From: Syngnathus acus | Taxonomy: Eukaryota; Chordata; Actinopteri; Syngnathiformes; Syngnathidae | NCBI RefSeq assembly: GCF_901709675.1 | Contig: NC_051092.1 | Location: 5,336,491 to 5,400,490 of the forward strand | Direction: 5' to 3' | Length of the DNA stretch: 64,000 bases | Shown here: positions 1 to 14,100 of the stretch, in pieces | How positions within the stretch are numbered: position 1 is the stretch's first letter | How the letters are laid out: the number at the start of each line of letters is the position of its first letter | Program-made: the position numbers and the translations under genes | Notes under the pieces: model-generated | Told to the model about the DNA's origin: nothing | Seen by the model: the letters and a program-made list of their open reading frames with translations, nothing else | Database searches by the model: none

Positions 1-294
1 AGGACGACAAAATTCATAAGATAGAGAAGTTACTAGGAACATTAATAAACTTAATTTAATAGGTAAGAGAAGTAAGTTTAAGGTATGTATAATTTTCTTT
101 TCATGTCATTTAAAACAACACCCCAAACATGACTTGCGCCTGATTGTTTGTCATCCAATAAGCCGTTGACTAATTCTAAATGCAAAAGGAAAAAATCTCA
201 ATCATTAACCTTGACTGCATTGGATGGTTGAAAAAATAAACAAACTTTGACCAGCATCTTTACGAAAAAGCAAAACCATGATATTGTAGCTAAC

Positions 295-2113
295 CTCTTG
301 AAGACAGCCGTTTCAGTTTTTGCATCAACAGTAAGGCTGAAAGTCTCTTTTATGGAGCCGTTGATGACTGTATCTGTAATACTGCGTTGCACATTGCAGG
401 TAGTTTCATCCGCCATTTTAGATCTTCCACAACCCTTCGATGTGATGGAAGAGGAAGAAGAAATACTAGGACTAAGCCAGCCATGACTTTCTATTAAAAA
501 AGAGCAAGAAAACAAAAGCAATCAACAGGACTGTGGTATCATGATATTGGTACAGTGCAATCCGTTGATCTCACCTTCTGAGTATAATGGTCCAATGACG
601 CCCAGTGGATCCAGTTTCTCTATGTTGGTTTCCATAGCAACAGGGGTGTTGCACAGTAGTGGGTCATTGGGGCTAAAAGAGACTGTATTTACTCAGAAAC
701 TCCATTTATTATGCAAAGCCTTGTGATGGGCAACAAATAATGGATACAAACCAGGCTTACAATACAGTGTACTATTTTTTTCTCCTGTCACACTTTGGGC
801 TAAGTTAGGTGACAAAAGAAGGGGAACCATGAGAAATGTCAACTTGCAGCAAAGAGGACTCACCTAGCAGCAACCTAATTTGATAGAATGTTTTTATTGG
901 CTTCTGCCGAATGATGTACCTTTGGGTGACAGTAAAAAACTACAAGTCCGAGTCATCCGTTCGACACCCTTCCTGTAGCCAAGGGCCATACTACTGAAAT
1001 GAATACATTTGCAATCAATCCCCAAGGCTTACGCATTAAATTAATTGCCAATGATAAAATCTAAGTTTTATTTCCTTGATGAAAATGTTTTTTTTTCAAT
1101 TTGTTTTTATTTTGTTCATCTAATAATATGTAATATGATATGCTTAATGCAGACAGGATAAACAATCAATATTACTACCTAGTGGGGGAGAAGTTGGAGA
1201 AGTCAGCCCATCCTGTCTCTGAGTTGGAATTTGGGGCAGAATAGCCACTCCATGCTGTGTCTATGAATAAAAAAATAAAAAATAAAAAAGGGGGGGTGGG
1301 TAGAAACAGCAGGTTCGTTGATGTTTCTTGATTGATATTGAAGTAACGATTGATAAAAATGATAGATGCATGTATACATAGATAGAGATTGCTGGAGTTT
1401 ACTGACCTGTTTCAACTTCCATAATGTCTTCAGAGGTGGGATTAGAAGCTTCAAACGCATCTTTCTTGGAATCCTCTTCCTCCGAATCAGTGCTGTCCTC
1501 GCTGTCCGTACTTCCCGCACTCCTAAGTTAACATTAGCAATGACTGAGGCATGGAATGAAGGTGTCGGTAATGCCCATTGAAGCTGGCGCCACCTCGCCG
1601 TAAAACAAAACGATTAGAAACGGTTAGGGCTAGGGTTAGAGCTAGGGTTAGGGGCTTAATTACCTTTAAGCATGAGATTTGGATTGTATAGGATTCACAG
1701 ACAAAACATTCACAGCAGCAGATGATTTCTATTTTTTATTCTATATTTCTTGTTGCACAAAACAGTGAGAATCTGAGAAAGGGGGTGAAAAAGAGTTTAA
1801 ATAAATGGCTAATGCGACCTATATTCCGGAGCGACCTTTAGTCCGAAAAATACGGTATATAACTGTATTTCGAACTAAAATTATTATCAAGTTGCTGATG
1901 TACTTGCTCATGTGTGCATACATTGTGATCACAAAACAGGATTATATTCGCAGCAGCTGTCAAAATCCATGTGTATTTTTCTGACCTGGGGCGCCTCTGT
2001 GCTTCTGGTATAAAGGTGACTTTTTCATCCCAGATATCTTCCTCATCCGAACCAGCATCCTCAAACTGTTGGATTTTCTCTCGACAGCGTGCTTCAAACA
2101 TAGCTACTTTCAC
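295..2113 (-). CDS. ppp6r3: ppp6r3 C-terminal acidic tail exons 16-20
   Basis: Five exons (1986-2113, 1407-1522, 1179-1260, 575-672, 295-490) encode the poorly structured tail. In order it contains [11 protein letters not shown], a Ser/Asp/Glu stretch ([15 protein letters not shown]), [28 protein letters not shown] and [14 protein letters not shown]. The two smaller exons at 1179-1260 and 575-672 were found by comparison with the family and confirmed because each fits the phase of its neighbours. Acidic Ser-rich tails of this kind are likely casein kinase 2 targets (inference). Confidence 0.9.
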
Positions 2114-5100
2114 CTGGGGAAATAGGATCAGATCAGGAGAAAAACATTGTACACAAATGAATGAATGACATACAACTCTGAACTCAGCTCACAGAGCTAC
2201 TGAGAATTCACATATATCCTGTTTTTTGTTTTTACAGTATTTCAAGACGTATTATTTAAAATCAATGCATTTCCAACTAACATCACTCCAAACCACTCTG
2301 GGTTCCGAGTGAAACTGAGACAATGTTGGAAAACAGTACAATTTCATTTAACTTTTTTCCCTGCCAATTTTAATTTTAATACTTTTAATATTCTCAACAA
2401 CAATTAAGTATATCCATCCATCTATCTAGCCATCTATTACTGAATTCAAATTATTATTTATTTCATCTACATATACAAATTTTGTTTTAAGATTTAGTCA
2501 TTATTTAACTATCATAACAGAAACAGAAAGGAGGACTGTGGAAGATGTTGTAGGTCGTTTTAAAACTTAAGTCAACCTACAAAAGAAATTAATTTTTACA
2601 GCAGCTCCTTAGCTCATTCATACAGTTGGCTAAAAAAGTACTGTATCTTCTGGAACGGATTGTGGTTGAAAACCGAGGTTTGACTGTACATTTAAGACCA
2701 TTGAAAAAAAAAAAACCTTGAAGCAGTGCTATTTTAGTACTGTACAATCCATTTGAAAAATATTGGAGCAAAGGATGATTCCTTTATTTTTATGTGGACT
2801 GAAAACAGTTTGTTTGATGATTGAGACAAGAGATCAACATTTTGTTTCCATGTATTTAAACATGGGTCGGATATACAATTTGAATAGGAACTTTTATGTG
2901 AACACACCCAATTATGCAAAACTATTGAATAATGTACGTAAGTGTAGACCAAATCATCACCAGTTCAGGACAGAAATCTTCAGAGAACTGTATAGACCCG
3001 AAAACTACTGTTTGTGACATCAGAAATCACCATAATTTATACATAAATTATAAATATATGAGGGATGACCATAAAATGTAAAAAAAGAAAACAAATGTAT
3101 ATATAGGCCACATCTATATTAAAAAAGGCGGGGTTTTTTTTGTCTTGAAACAGATTAAATTTTTTTCCATTATTTGTAATGGCAAAAATAGATTCGGAAT
3201 TCCACCGATTCGCTTCTCGAACCGCCTTCTGGAACGGATTGTGGTCAAAAACCAAGGTTTGACTGTATTTTTGCTATTCTTGTTAAAATCACACTTACAT
3301 GTGAACTGGAAATGACAATAATAACACATAGTGAAAGCCAAATTGAGCAAATTGGCTATTTCAGAAGTGTGTGTCAAACTGATAGCCCTTTGCCTTAATC
3401 AGTACCCAGGAAGTAGCTCTCGGTTTAAGAAAGGTTGGTGACCCCTGCACTAGTTATTAGTTACCGTAAATTTTGGACTATTAGCCGCTACTTTTTGCTC
3501 AAGCTTTGAACCCTGCGGCTTATAGTCCGGTGCGGCTTATCTATGGATTTTTTTCGTGATTTTTGTGATGACTTGATCACTTTTATACACAAGTCAAAAG
3601 GCTGTGGACCGCTGTTGTGCGGCAACCGCTTTGCGAGGCAACCGCTTTGCGAGGCAGCCGCTTTGCGAGGCAGCCGCTTTGCTAGGCGGAGGGGTACATA
3701 TGTGACACGGTCACTGGGGAGAAGAGTGGTGTGTTGATCGCATGTCCGCCAGGCAAATAGTGCCGTATAATTCACACAAAGAAGAGACAGAACGAGATCA
3801 AGACGGACATTACTGAAGAAAGGAAACTTTTATACACAAACCGTCATTATGGGGGACAAAAGAAATGCATATGATGCCGCTTTTAAGTTAAAGGCAGTCG
3901 ATGTTGATGACATTGTGTTGCATCACCCTTTTTATTTCCCGGTCACGTCTACTCTGGAGCTATCTATACGTGTCGCTTGCTAGTTTAATGTAACTTAGCG
4001 CTTCGTGGATGAATACATTTGCATGAACAGACCCTCATCATGGAAAATGCTAGAAGAAATGGATAAAAGCGACGACGAAAGAGAGACTGACCAAGTGTGT
4101 GGCGAAGGATATCTGACGCTGTTCCAATCGGACACTGAGGAGGAAGACTTCGATGGTTTCAGTGCACAGGAGGAAGATGAAGATGGCTCTTTTTTACTTT
4201 TACTGGTAGTTTTTTTTAACCAGCCCTGTTAGTGCTGTGCTACCGTGTTGCTGCTGTGTTACCACCGCGTCTCCGTGACTTTTACCGGTATGTTATTTTC
4301 ATACAGCCCGATTTGTGCTGCGTTACTTCCATGTCCCTGCGATATTACTGCCGCGTCACAGGGAGCGTTTAGAAAGACATGTTAAAGTATGTTATTAAAA
4401 CTTTAATCAGGCTTTCTGTGTACCGTCTTTCTTTGTAAATAACTTGCGTGCACATGCGGCTTATAGTACAGTGCGGCTAATTCATGAGAAAAAAAACAAC
4501 ATTTTCACGATTTTTTGCTGGTGCAGCTTATAGTCAGGTGCGGCTAATAGTCCGGAAATTACGGTATATAAAGTTATTAGTTATATAAAGCAATCTTGTG
4601 ATAGCTCGCCAAACCAATTTGTCAAGATGTCTTGTAAAGAGAGTATTTTGCCAAATACAAGACTAGACGCAAAAATGGGAACACCAGATATTTATAACAC
4701 TTTACAAGATTCCTTCCTTTACCTATTGAAACCTCAATGTGTTGAACTTCAGAGGTACGCTTTAATCTTAGTTGTGCTGATATACTATTGCTAAAAATTT
4801 GGTGCTCAGTTAAAAAATCGGTTTAATATCTGATCTGAACAAATAGTACCTGGAAATAAAGTTTGAAATGTTCTATTTCATGTCAAACCCAGACGTTTCC
4901 AGTCAACAGAAAGTATAATCAAATAACATTGTCTAAAATGTTTAGGGAAGTCTTATTTCTTGCTAAAGTTGGTAGCAGACTATTGTACTATGCATGGTCA
5001 TCACTGCAAGTACTATGACTTTATTGAAGGTTAAAAAAAGAGAGTACAGTTGAATACCTACTTTTTTGCATACCGTCAATATTATTTGTCAGGACATAAA

Positions 5101-8100
5101 AATACAGTTAGTATATTGCCTCAGGTATCAACTCAATGTTTACAATTGCCATTTTTAGATGTTCTATTACTTTAAAACAGGTAGATTTCACTTCGATAAA
5201 TAAACTAAGCCACGACCCTCGTGAGGATACGTGGTACGGAAGACGGATCAAAAAAGACTTAAGATGCAAATTCATGCTCTACTGACTTCACATCTTGACT
5301 TTTCGTTGCAGTAGAATTAATTGAATACACCTAGAAATACACTGTCATCTACATTAATATTGAAAGATAATAATGTAGGTACTTACACTTTCATTTGTAT
5401 TGAGTGAAAAACTGATGTCTGATATTCTGTCAAAGGGAATACTGCAATGTTAAAGAAAAATATGGGTTAGTTAAGAGCTCAATATGTATTATGTCCAATT
5501 CTTCAAAAGAAAGTACAATATACATCATTGGTAGGCAACTCCGGTCCTCGAGAGCCGGTGCACTGCATGTATTCTATGTCTCCCTGTTGCAATACACCTG
5601 ACTCAAACGGCCAGATAATTAGCAAGGTCTGCAAAAGCTGGATAAAAATCCTGATCATTTGAATCACGTGTGTCGCAACAGGGAGACAGAAAACACGCAG
5701 GACACCGACCTCGAGGACCGGAGTTGCCTACAGATGATATACAGTAACATGCTAAAGATTATGACTTTCTCAGCAGCCATTTCCACATCATAAAAGTAAA
5801 CGATTGGCGCGGTAGAAGTTAGCATGATTATGCAAAAAGAAAAAAAGTTATGATTTTGACCAAATTTAAGTGGGGTGGCACAACGAATGGAAACAGGAAG
5901 GTACACCGTTACATTTAAATGCAAATTCTGAAATGTTAACCTGCCTCATGTGAATGAAAATGCTTTTTTTAAATTAATTCCGCAAAGAATCATTATATAT
6001 GGGATGTAAATAACACAGACATGACTACAGATTCAATTGTTGGAATTAAATAAGGTACAACAAATGATTGGTGAGGTTTTTCCATGAAAGGTCCTATGCC
6101 ATTCTATTTTGGTTTTATTTTGTATATGTGATGTCCTTTGTCCTTTTAGCAGGTTTTGTGGTTGTAAATGAGCAGGATGACCTATAGTAAGCTACAATTG
6201 ATCCCCCGCTATTTACGAGAAATAAGGACCAGCACCTGAATAGCAAAAATATGTGTATAGTAATTGACAGCCAATGAAATGCATAGGGTGAGGGGGAAAA
6301 AAATACAACCAAATCCCCAAACCAAATCTTCAAAAAAAAAAACACTGATAATCAAAATACATTTTCCTATCAAAAAAAATACAGGCGGAAATGAGAAAGA
6401 AAGAAACCACCAAGAAGTTAAAAATTTAAAGAAGAAAAAAATCTGTAAATATGCAAATCCGCGGGTGCCGAACCGTGGGGGCACGCATGGGTCCACATGA
6501 ATTTTCGTTGGTCACACATTTGAATGAGCTAATTTTGAATAAACTTTTTTCCATAACATTTTAAAATATGCAAAATGTAAATAAACTATACGATAGCAAT
6601 TGGGTTCTTCTCCCGAATGACAATTTTGATAGGGAAAACATCTTTCCTTTGATTGCAACTTGACAAAATGTGGGCAGCTTGTGGCCACCATGTCTCTTTC
6701 ATTGTGTTGGCTCTATTGAAATTCAGCAGCCTGTCACGGTAATTACAGCTGGCCAAGGCCTGATGACGGCCGACACCTCACAGCTGACCAGCGAGCACCT
6801 TACTGCTGGTCAGCTCCAAGCCAGGATTCCTGGCTGGTTGTCAGTTGTGCTCATTTGTGACATCTACCTTCATGGTAATGCTGATCAATGCTACAAAAGC
6901 TGTGAAAGCTTACTATGTTGTGCCCAAAAACAGTACAATTCTCGTTTCAAAAGCAGATCAGCTCGTTTTTCGGGCTTTTCGCCATTTAAAAGCTATTGCA
7001 CGTAGAACTAAATTCTATGTGGTTTGTGATTTGCGCATTTAAACCAAACATTAAACCATGTCACAGACTAATTCTGACTAATATTATATATGAAATAGTG
7101 AATAAAATGTATTTTGATGGAATCGGACCTTTAACATGAACTAGGAACATTTTTGATTTACTGGACAAACAAGATTGTTATGGCGAGTATGAAGATGTAA
7201 CAAAAATGAACACAAATCTGAATTATATACCATGTAGCACTAAAACCCAGATTTAGGTAGATGTTAGATCTATGGAGACTTTTAAAAAATCTCATTTCTG
7301 AAGAGTACTGGGACAGCACACCAGTGACTTCACAGTGATTCTGTACTGTTGGATATGCTCAATACAGCAGATATTCTGGTATCTGTTTTGAATCATCACA
7401 AAGACTGACAGGCACAATAAAATGCAATAGTTTGTCAGCACACAGCGTTATATTTCCCGATTTCCATGTTTGCCAGTTGCCAGCTTTGCAATGTCTTTAG
7501 TGTCTTGTCCCATCAGTTTTCTTCTTTCATTCATTTATTTAACATGATCAGCATTTGTACTCACTCCAAAACATCATCTGGATCAGCAAACTCTTCATCA
7601 TTGAAGCCAAACTGCTCAATAAAATTGGACGTCATTTGTTGCATCTGATAATCAGAAAACGCCTAGCAAAGGCCAAAACCAATATTGATTAATGATGCAC
7701 TCTCTCGAGCAGGGGTTGACAACATGGTTCCTGCCAGCTTGTTCTAAAAGTAACGCACTAGTGACTCAACATGATTTCCTCGGAATGTTATAGAAGTGAT
7801 CCTTTCAAAGATTAAAAGAAAAAATTCATTTTTCTGTTTCCTACCTTAATCAAATCACAGCTGATATTAACATGATCTGCACCTTCACATACATTTTATT
7901 ATTTAATTAATTAATATTATCATTTTATTATAATTATTAGTAACATAATTTAATGTAATTAATGTGATTGAAGCAAATGTTTATTTAAAATGTTACGGAT
8001 TAATTTAACGGATCGCATTAATCGGTACCCAAAATGTAGCTCTCAGTTTTAAAAGGTTTGGGAACCCCTGCTCTCGAGCCTACACAAAGCTAGCCAGTAT

Positions 8101-11100
8101 TTACAGAACTGGTTGACTGCAGAAAGGCCACACTATGAAACACACAATAAGATACATAAGTCATATATGTGCATGATGGAGGTAAGTCTCAAAATGATCT
8201 GGCACTCGTATATTCAGTAGCTGGATAATTAGCAAAAACTAAGAGGCCCCATAGTCCAAATGTGTGTATGTTGAAAAGATTTCTGTATTGACAGATGTTT
8301 GGTGCGTAACTAATGACACTACAAACTTAGAAAAGCTGCGGCCAGACGTTTACATAAACTCATCAATCCAATTCATATCATTCACGGACCCTCTAACATG
8401 ACTGTCTTTTGGGATGGCTTGTTTACAGTGAAAGTTGGGTTGCTGTTTCTTGCTTTTAATATTAGATTGGAATCATATTTCATTTTGGTGGTTGTGGGCT
8501 GAGAGCATCACAAGGACATCACAACAGCTGTTTTATAAAGTCAACTCCTGCTCTAGTATCCATTTGCATTACACAACACACAGTGCCAGATTGTAAGCAC
8601 GCAAGGAGAAATGTCAGAGTGAAAATGGCAGCAAACGATGTTGCATATTTTGAGCTTTTACAGGGGACTTTTACAGTACTGTAGTAAGGAAGCAGACGAG
8701 CATCTCTCCAACAACCTGCATTTTATATTTGGTCCACAGCGGCGTTTTACTTGTGAGCTGAATAAATGTAAATCAATAAATCGAACCTTTGATCCACCAC
8801 ATAACATACTACAGTTAGTTTCCTGAAACCCGAAGGAAAACAGCTTTTTTTCTAAATATTGGTTGGTATTAAAGAAAATATTTATTAAAAAAATCTAGAA
8901 AAATAGCTCACATACATTTATTAAAACTCTCCGACTATATTGATTAATGACCAAAACAAAGCGAATGCTGTCGCTTCTTTGATGTCGATTTTATGGTGTT
9001 AGGTGGAGTGTTTTTTGTGCTGGAGAGCAGGGAGAACTTCAGAGACAAAGCTCTGCTGATACATGGTGCTTAATGTCAATTTCCAGCATTGTTGCGAGCA
9101 TTTTTAAAGTATTCAACTAAATATAAAACATTAAATAGCAGCAAGTTACTTTTATTCATAGTCTATCAGGCATCAAATTTGGCTGGAGCTTCTAGACATT
9201 ACCGGACATTTGGGCCTTCAAATTAAAAGGCAGCCCTTATGAGGTCCAGCCCAGCAGTCCTTCGCTGCTTTTCTGACACTAATCTAAGGTTAAGTGTATG
9301 TTAACGTCTGACGACAACTGTAAAAATCAGACCACGAACAAATATGCTACTTTTGTATTTTGTTTTTGTGTGACTATGGGCCTTGTACATGCGTGCATGG
9401 AAGTAAATTGATTTGTCAGTCTTAAAATTAGAATCTTACTTGTTGTAGAGATGAGTCATGGTGAAAGCTGCTATCTTTAAAGTCAATCTCGTCATCAGTT
9501 GAGGATTGGATCTGATGTGCAGTCACCTGACAAGAATAAGTAATGACGTGGATGAACAAGCTGTTTCCTATGTAAAATGGGGCATTACCATTAGGTCTAA
9601 ATCAGGGGTGTCAAACTCATTTTTTTCACGGGCCGCATTGTAGTCATAGCTTCTTTCGGAGGGCCATTATGACTGTCAACCCAAATAAATGTATGAGCAC
9701 CTCATATTACATACAGTAAAAACTACAAAACAAACTGATGAATAACTCGTTTTCAAATCAGACGAGTAAAAACTGGTCAAATAATTAAAAAAACGAAGAT
9801 ATTATTAAAAGTGAAGACAATTTGCAATTCTAGTAATGACACACGGATTTGATGCACAATTTGTCTTCGCGGGCCACATAAAATGATGTGGCGGGCCGTA
9901 TCTGGCCCCCGGGCCTTGAGTTTGACACCTGTGGTCTAAATAAACCAAAGAAAACGGGCAGGCACACCGAGGGCACAAATAAGTTGATTGTTTAGAAAGG
10001 CATTTCTGAATCCTTTAAAAGCTATAAAGATGGAAAACACTGATAAAACAACAAAGGGGTTGATGAAAAATGTGAAAGGTAGACTGATGAAGTTTTGAAA
10101 CCACACAAGGCATGCAGAAACTTTAACGGCGTTTGATAATAAGTAGTCGGGCTGTTTGATCATTATGACTGCTTTATTACAGTGTTATGGACAGTTAGGA
10201 TTGTTTTTGATTCGGAAATGCGGACGTCTGCGGAAGCACCTAATCCACACAGTCACTCACAAATCAATAGCATCAAAATGACTTAATCAATCTGCCTGAT
10301 ATTGTCATCTGCGTATTGCTTCTCTTTTAATAAAATGTCAACATACTTCGATGTGTGTGGAGCAAACGGACCCCTTTGGCTACCCAACAACAAGCCTGAC
10401 CTAAATGAACCCCTTCGGCTGCCTATAAAACATGCCTCTCTAAAAAAAACATGACTTTCTAGACAACGCGCTTTCGGGGTTGCAAGTCCCAAATTCTGGA
10501 CCCCAAAGTCCGCGTAAAATCGAGATTTAGGTGTATATTTCAGAGGGTCCGCAAAATAGACAAAAAAAAATTACAAACACCAAGAATATCTTCAGAAAAC
10601 ACTGATAAATATTCATGATATGTTACCTATGGGAGACGGGGGAAATGTCGAACAAAAAATTCCGATATCGGAAAATACTCCAAATTTGATTAACTCGCAT
10701 GGCACATCGGCGGTCCAAGCATATTTCACGGGGGCCAATGCCACCCGAAGCTCCGGCAGTGATTTTAAATTGTATATTCAATCCAGATTTAAATACTTAG
10801 GAATAAAGGCTGAAGTATTGATCTCTTGTCTCCTAATCGTCCTGTGATGTTAAACCCAAAGGAATTTCCGTCACTGTGCCAATACTTTTGGAAGGGCATG
10901 GATGATTTTAAGAGCGAATGGAACTGGTCACAACTTTGTTTTGAACATACAAATGCCAACAATAAACACTTCTTTGAGCTGATGATCGACAACAAAATGG
11001 CTAGTTAGATTATCATTATATATTATTAGAAGCACTATATTGGTTTATAGAGATATCTATAGTCAAAAATGTTTGACGCTTGACAAGAAAACCATCTGTG

Positions 11101-14100
11101 CTTTTGATAACTCACCAGGTCAACAGTGTTTCTCTTGTTTGTGTCAGCAAGCTGCCCAGATATGAAGGCCTCCCACTTTTCTCTGTCTTCTACTTTTAAC
11201 TCTGTCACACATAACGAGTTCACCTTCATACAATTTGCAGTTGAACATCACATACAATTCACACACAAAGGTATACATGAGCACATATAAAAACTGAGGC
11301 CCATTTCGTCCTTTTTTTTTTTTTTTTGCTGTAGACTGAAAACCTTTGCGTTAGATATCAAAAGGTGAATATGAGACAAGAGATCAATATCAATAAAGAT
11401 CTAATTTGCTATTGTGATGCTATTTCAAGCTGTCACTACAGCCTGTTTTATTTTTTTTTATTGTTTTGAGGGGCATTTCAGCCTGTTACTGTTATTTTCC
11501 TTGGTCTACCTGTTCAACATCTGCTTCTTAGTACATATGTGATTTTGTAGCCATTGCTTTTCATAATATTCATCAGTTGATGTCCCAAATGTTTTCAGTC
11601 TACAGCAAAAATAGATCAAATGGCCTTACAGTTCCAATAATTTTGAAAGGGAGGAAAATTATCATCCCGGATATATGGACATAGTTAGTCAAATCTATCT
11701 ATATTGACACGGTTTAATAAAATAATTACATTTGAACCCCAAGTCAGTTCAGAGCAGCCCAACATTATCTGCATTGGTGATTACCAAAATAAATGTTTCA
11801 TTTCTGTAATGATGAATGCAGTCATCTATAGAAGCTCCTTAACCAAAATTATATTTTCTGATGCTTTAACACTTATCCATGAACTTTCAAATTTGCTTAA
11901 AAAAATCTTTAGATGCTGCCTGTGATTTTTGATTAACTTTTGACTTCTCAGAGGAGTATCTAGTGAGTTGGCTACAATCTGTGACATTCATTCCACTTCA
12001 AAATATACTGTTCTTGAATCGTATTGTACCCCACATGTATGGAGATACGCAATGCATCGTTTTATTGGAGCGATGCACATAGATTTATTCTTTATTAGTA
12101 TTTGAATTATTTTGTGAAGCAAAAAACAGAAGGTTGAAGAAAAGCAACAACACAAAATCTAATGGGTGCATCGTAATATAAATTGTGTACTGGAATATAT
12201 TGTATGTAATTCAATTCAAATATGATTTAATTGTGCATTTCAGAATCCAAGATGAACAGAAGAATATGAAAGCCTGTTTAGAATTATTTAAGCCTTAACA
12301 CAATATGCAATTTGACTTGTTTTGACAGAAATTAATTTTTTCGCCCAAAACTTTCAGATTTTAAACTTTTTAGTAGACTTAAGACAATGTATTGTAATTT
12401 ATGTACAAAATGAAAATGCAATACAAATGCTTTAGTGTTATTGCTAAAATCCTAAAACTTCTGCATAAGTCCTACATTAGGCGATGCAGAATAGATGTAC
12501 TGTGTTCTTACCAGAGATGAGCTGTTGTATCTGCAATCCGTTAGGGCCTTTGTCACAGTTATGAAGTATTGAATTAGCTATTCTAGTGAGGTGACCCATG
12601 TAGCCTCGCCGCCGACCACCTTCTAGCCTAAATACAAAAGAAAATGGCATTGATAAATATTGAGCAAACAAACCAGCTAAAGGTAAACTGGCCTTTGACC
12701 TTTATTACAGTGGGGCAAAAAAGTATTTCGTCAGTCACCAATTGCGTAAGCTCTTTTCGCCCCCGGGTGTCGGTCAGAACACAGAAGGGAAGACGTGGTT
12801 CAGTTTTGATTGCTTTACTAATTTATTGGCAAAAAAGTGTGTATGTGTGTGTGGTTCTGCAACAGACAGAAATACAGCACGTAAGTCAACACTCAACATC
12901 TGACGTCACACATAACCCCCACTTTTTCAGTCTTATTTCAATGCAAAAACCATCGTCTTATGCTCGGGCCAATACGGTATTGTTATTGACCAAATATTTA
13001 TTTTCCACCATAATTTGCAAATAAAATCTTTAAAAATCAGACTGTGATTTTCTGGATTTTTGTCTTAATTTATTTTGTTTCTCATAATTTGAAGTGTACC
13101 TATGATAAAAAACTACAGGCATCTCTCATCTTTTAAGTGGGAGAACTTGCACAATTGGTGGCTGACTAAATACTTTTTTGCCCTTTATTTAGTATTAGTT
13201 GTACTGTTTTGTATGATTTGTACAGTACTGAGTGCCCAGAAAGCTGCTTCCTGCCCCTTCCTGTCTGCATGGAGATCTACCCTGACCTTGTATGATCATA
13301 AAAAGAAGCCCGAAAAACAAAGCTACTCGTAAAGCACATTCTCAACCCACGGAGCCTCTCCTAACCACTTAACAGAAACTACCTCTTGATTTATTGAAGC
13401 TGGCATAGGACAAATCTGCACCCTCACACCCCTCAACATCTCAGCTGCCCAGACCACGACTGCCATGTTTCTCACCTGCTCAAAGCCCTGACAGCATATC
13501 ACACCCACCCTCTTTACCCTTCACTGGGCTTCCATCAAGTTCACGGTCGATATTTGTTGGTGTCCAGAAGCCTTCCTGCCTCACTCTCACTGGATTCACC
13601 TGTCCTCCATTTTAACACACAAAACAATTTGATGACTAAATGTCATAGACTCCTGTTTCCTCAGCGACCTACTCTGAACACCTTAATGGGAACGAGGGAA
13701 ATTATTGAAAGGAATAGCGATATCCTATTCGTTCACACAATAACATTAAACTAATTGAAAAGTGAAGTAGAAACTATTTTCCATGAAAAAAAGGCCATTA
13801 GTAAATCCATTGTGAAAATGGTTACAAATGCAACCCATCTAACAAATATCTGACTATCTTCAAAAGAGATCAAACTTGATTCTATGGGTACAAGCTCAAA
13901 CAACTTTTTACACAAATATTTTAGCAACCTGTTTTCTTCAGTTTTTATATTCATTTAATGAATTTACTACAAATTCAAAAGAAATAAAAAATTGTACTCA
14001 CTGTTCCTTTTCATTTGTGTTCCAAGCGTCAATGATTCTCTGTATGAAATGGCATTTTTGAAACAACTGTTGAAGACAATTGCACAAAATGTTTACTTAG

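Noticed and set aside
2649-3269. Element bounded by the two GGTTTGACTGTA copies
   Set aside because: The copies are in the same orientation, so they cannot be the two inverted ends of one element.
4005-4232. Independent small acidic gene
   Set aside because: Lies inside the TA-flanked 3464-4564 element and reads as a transposase remnant.
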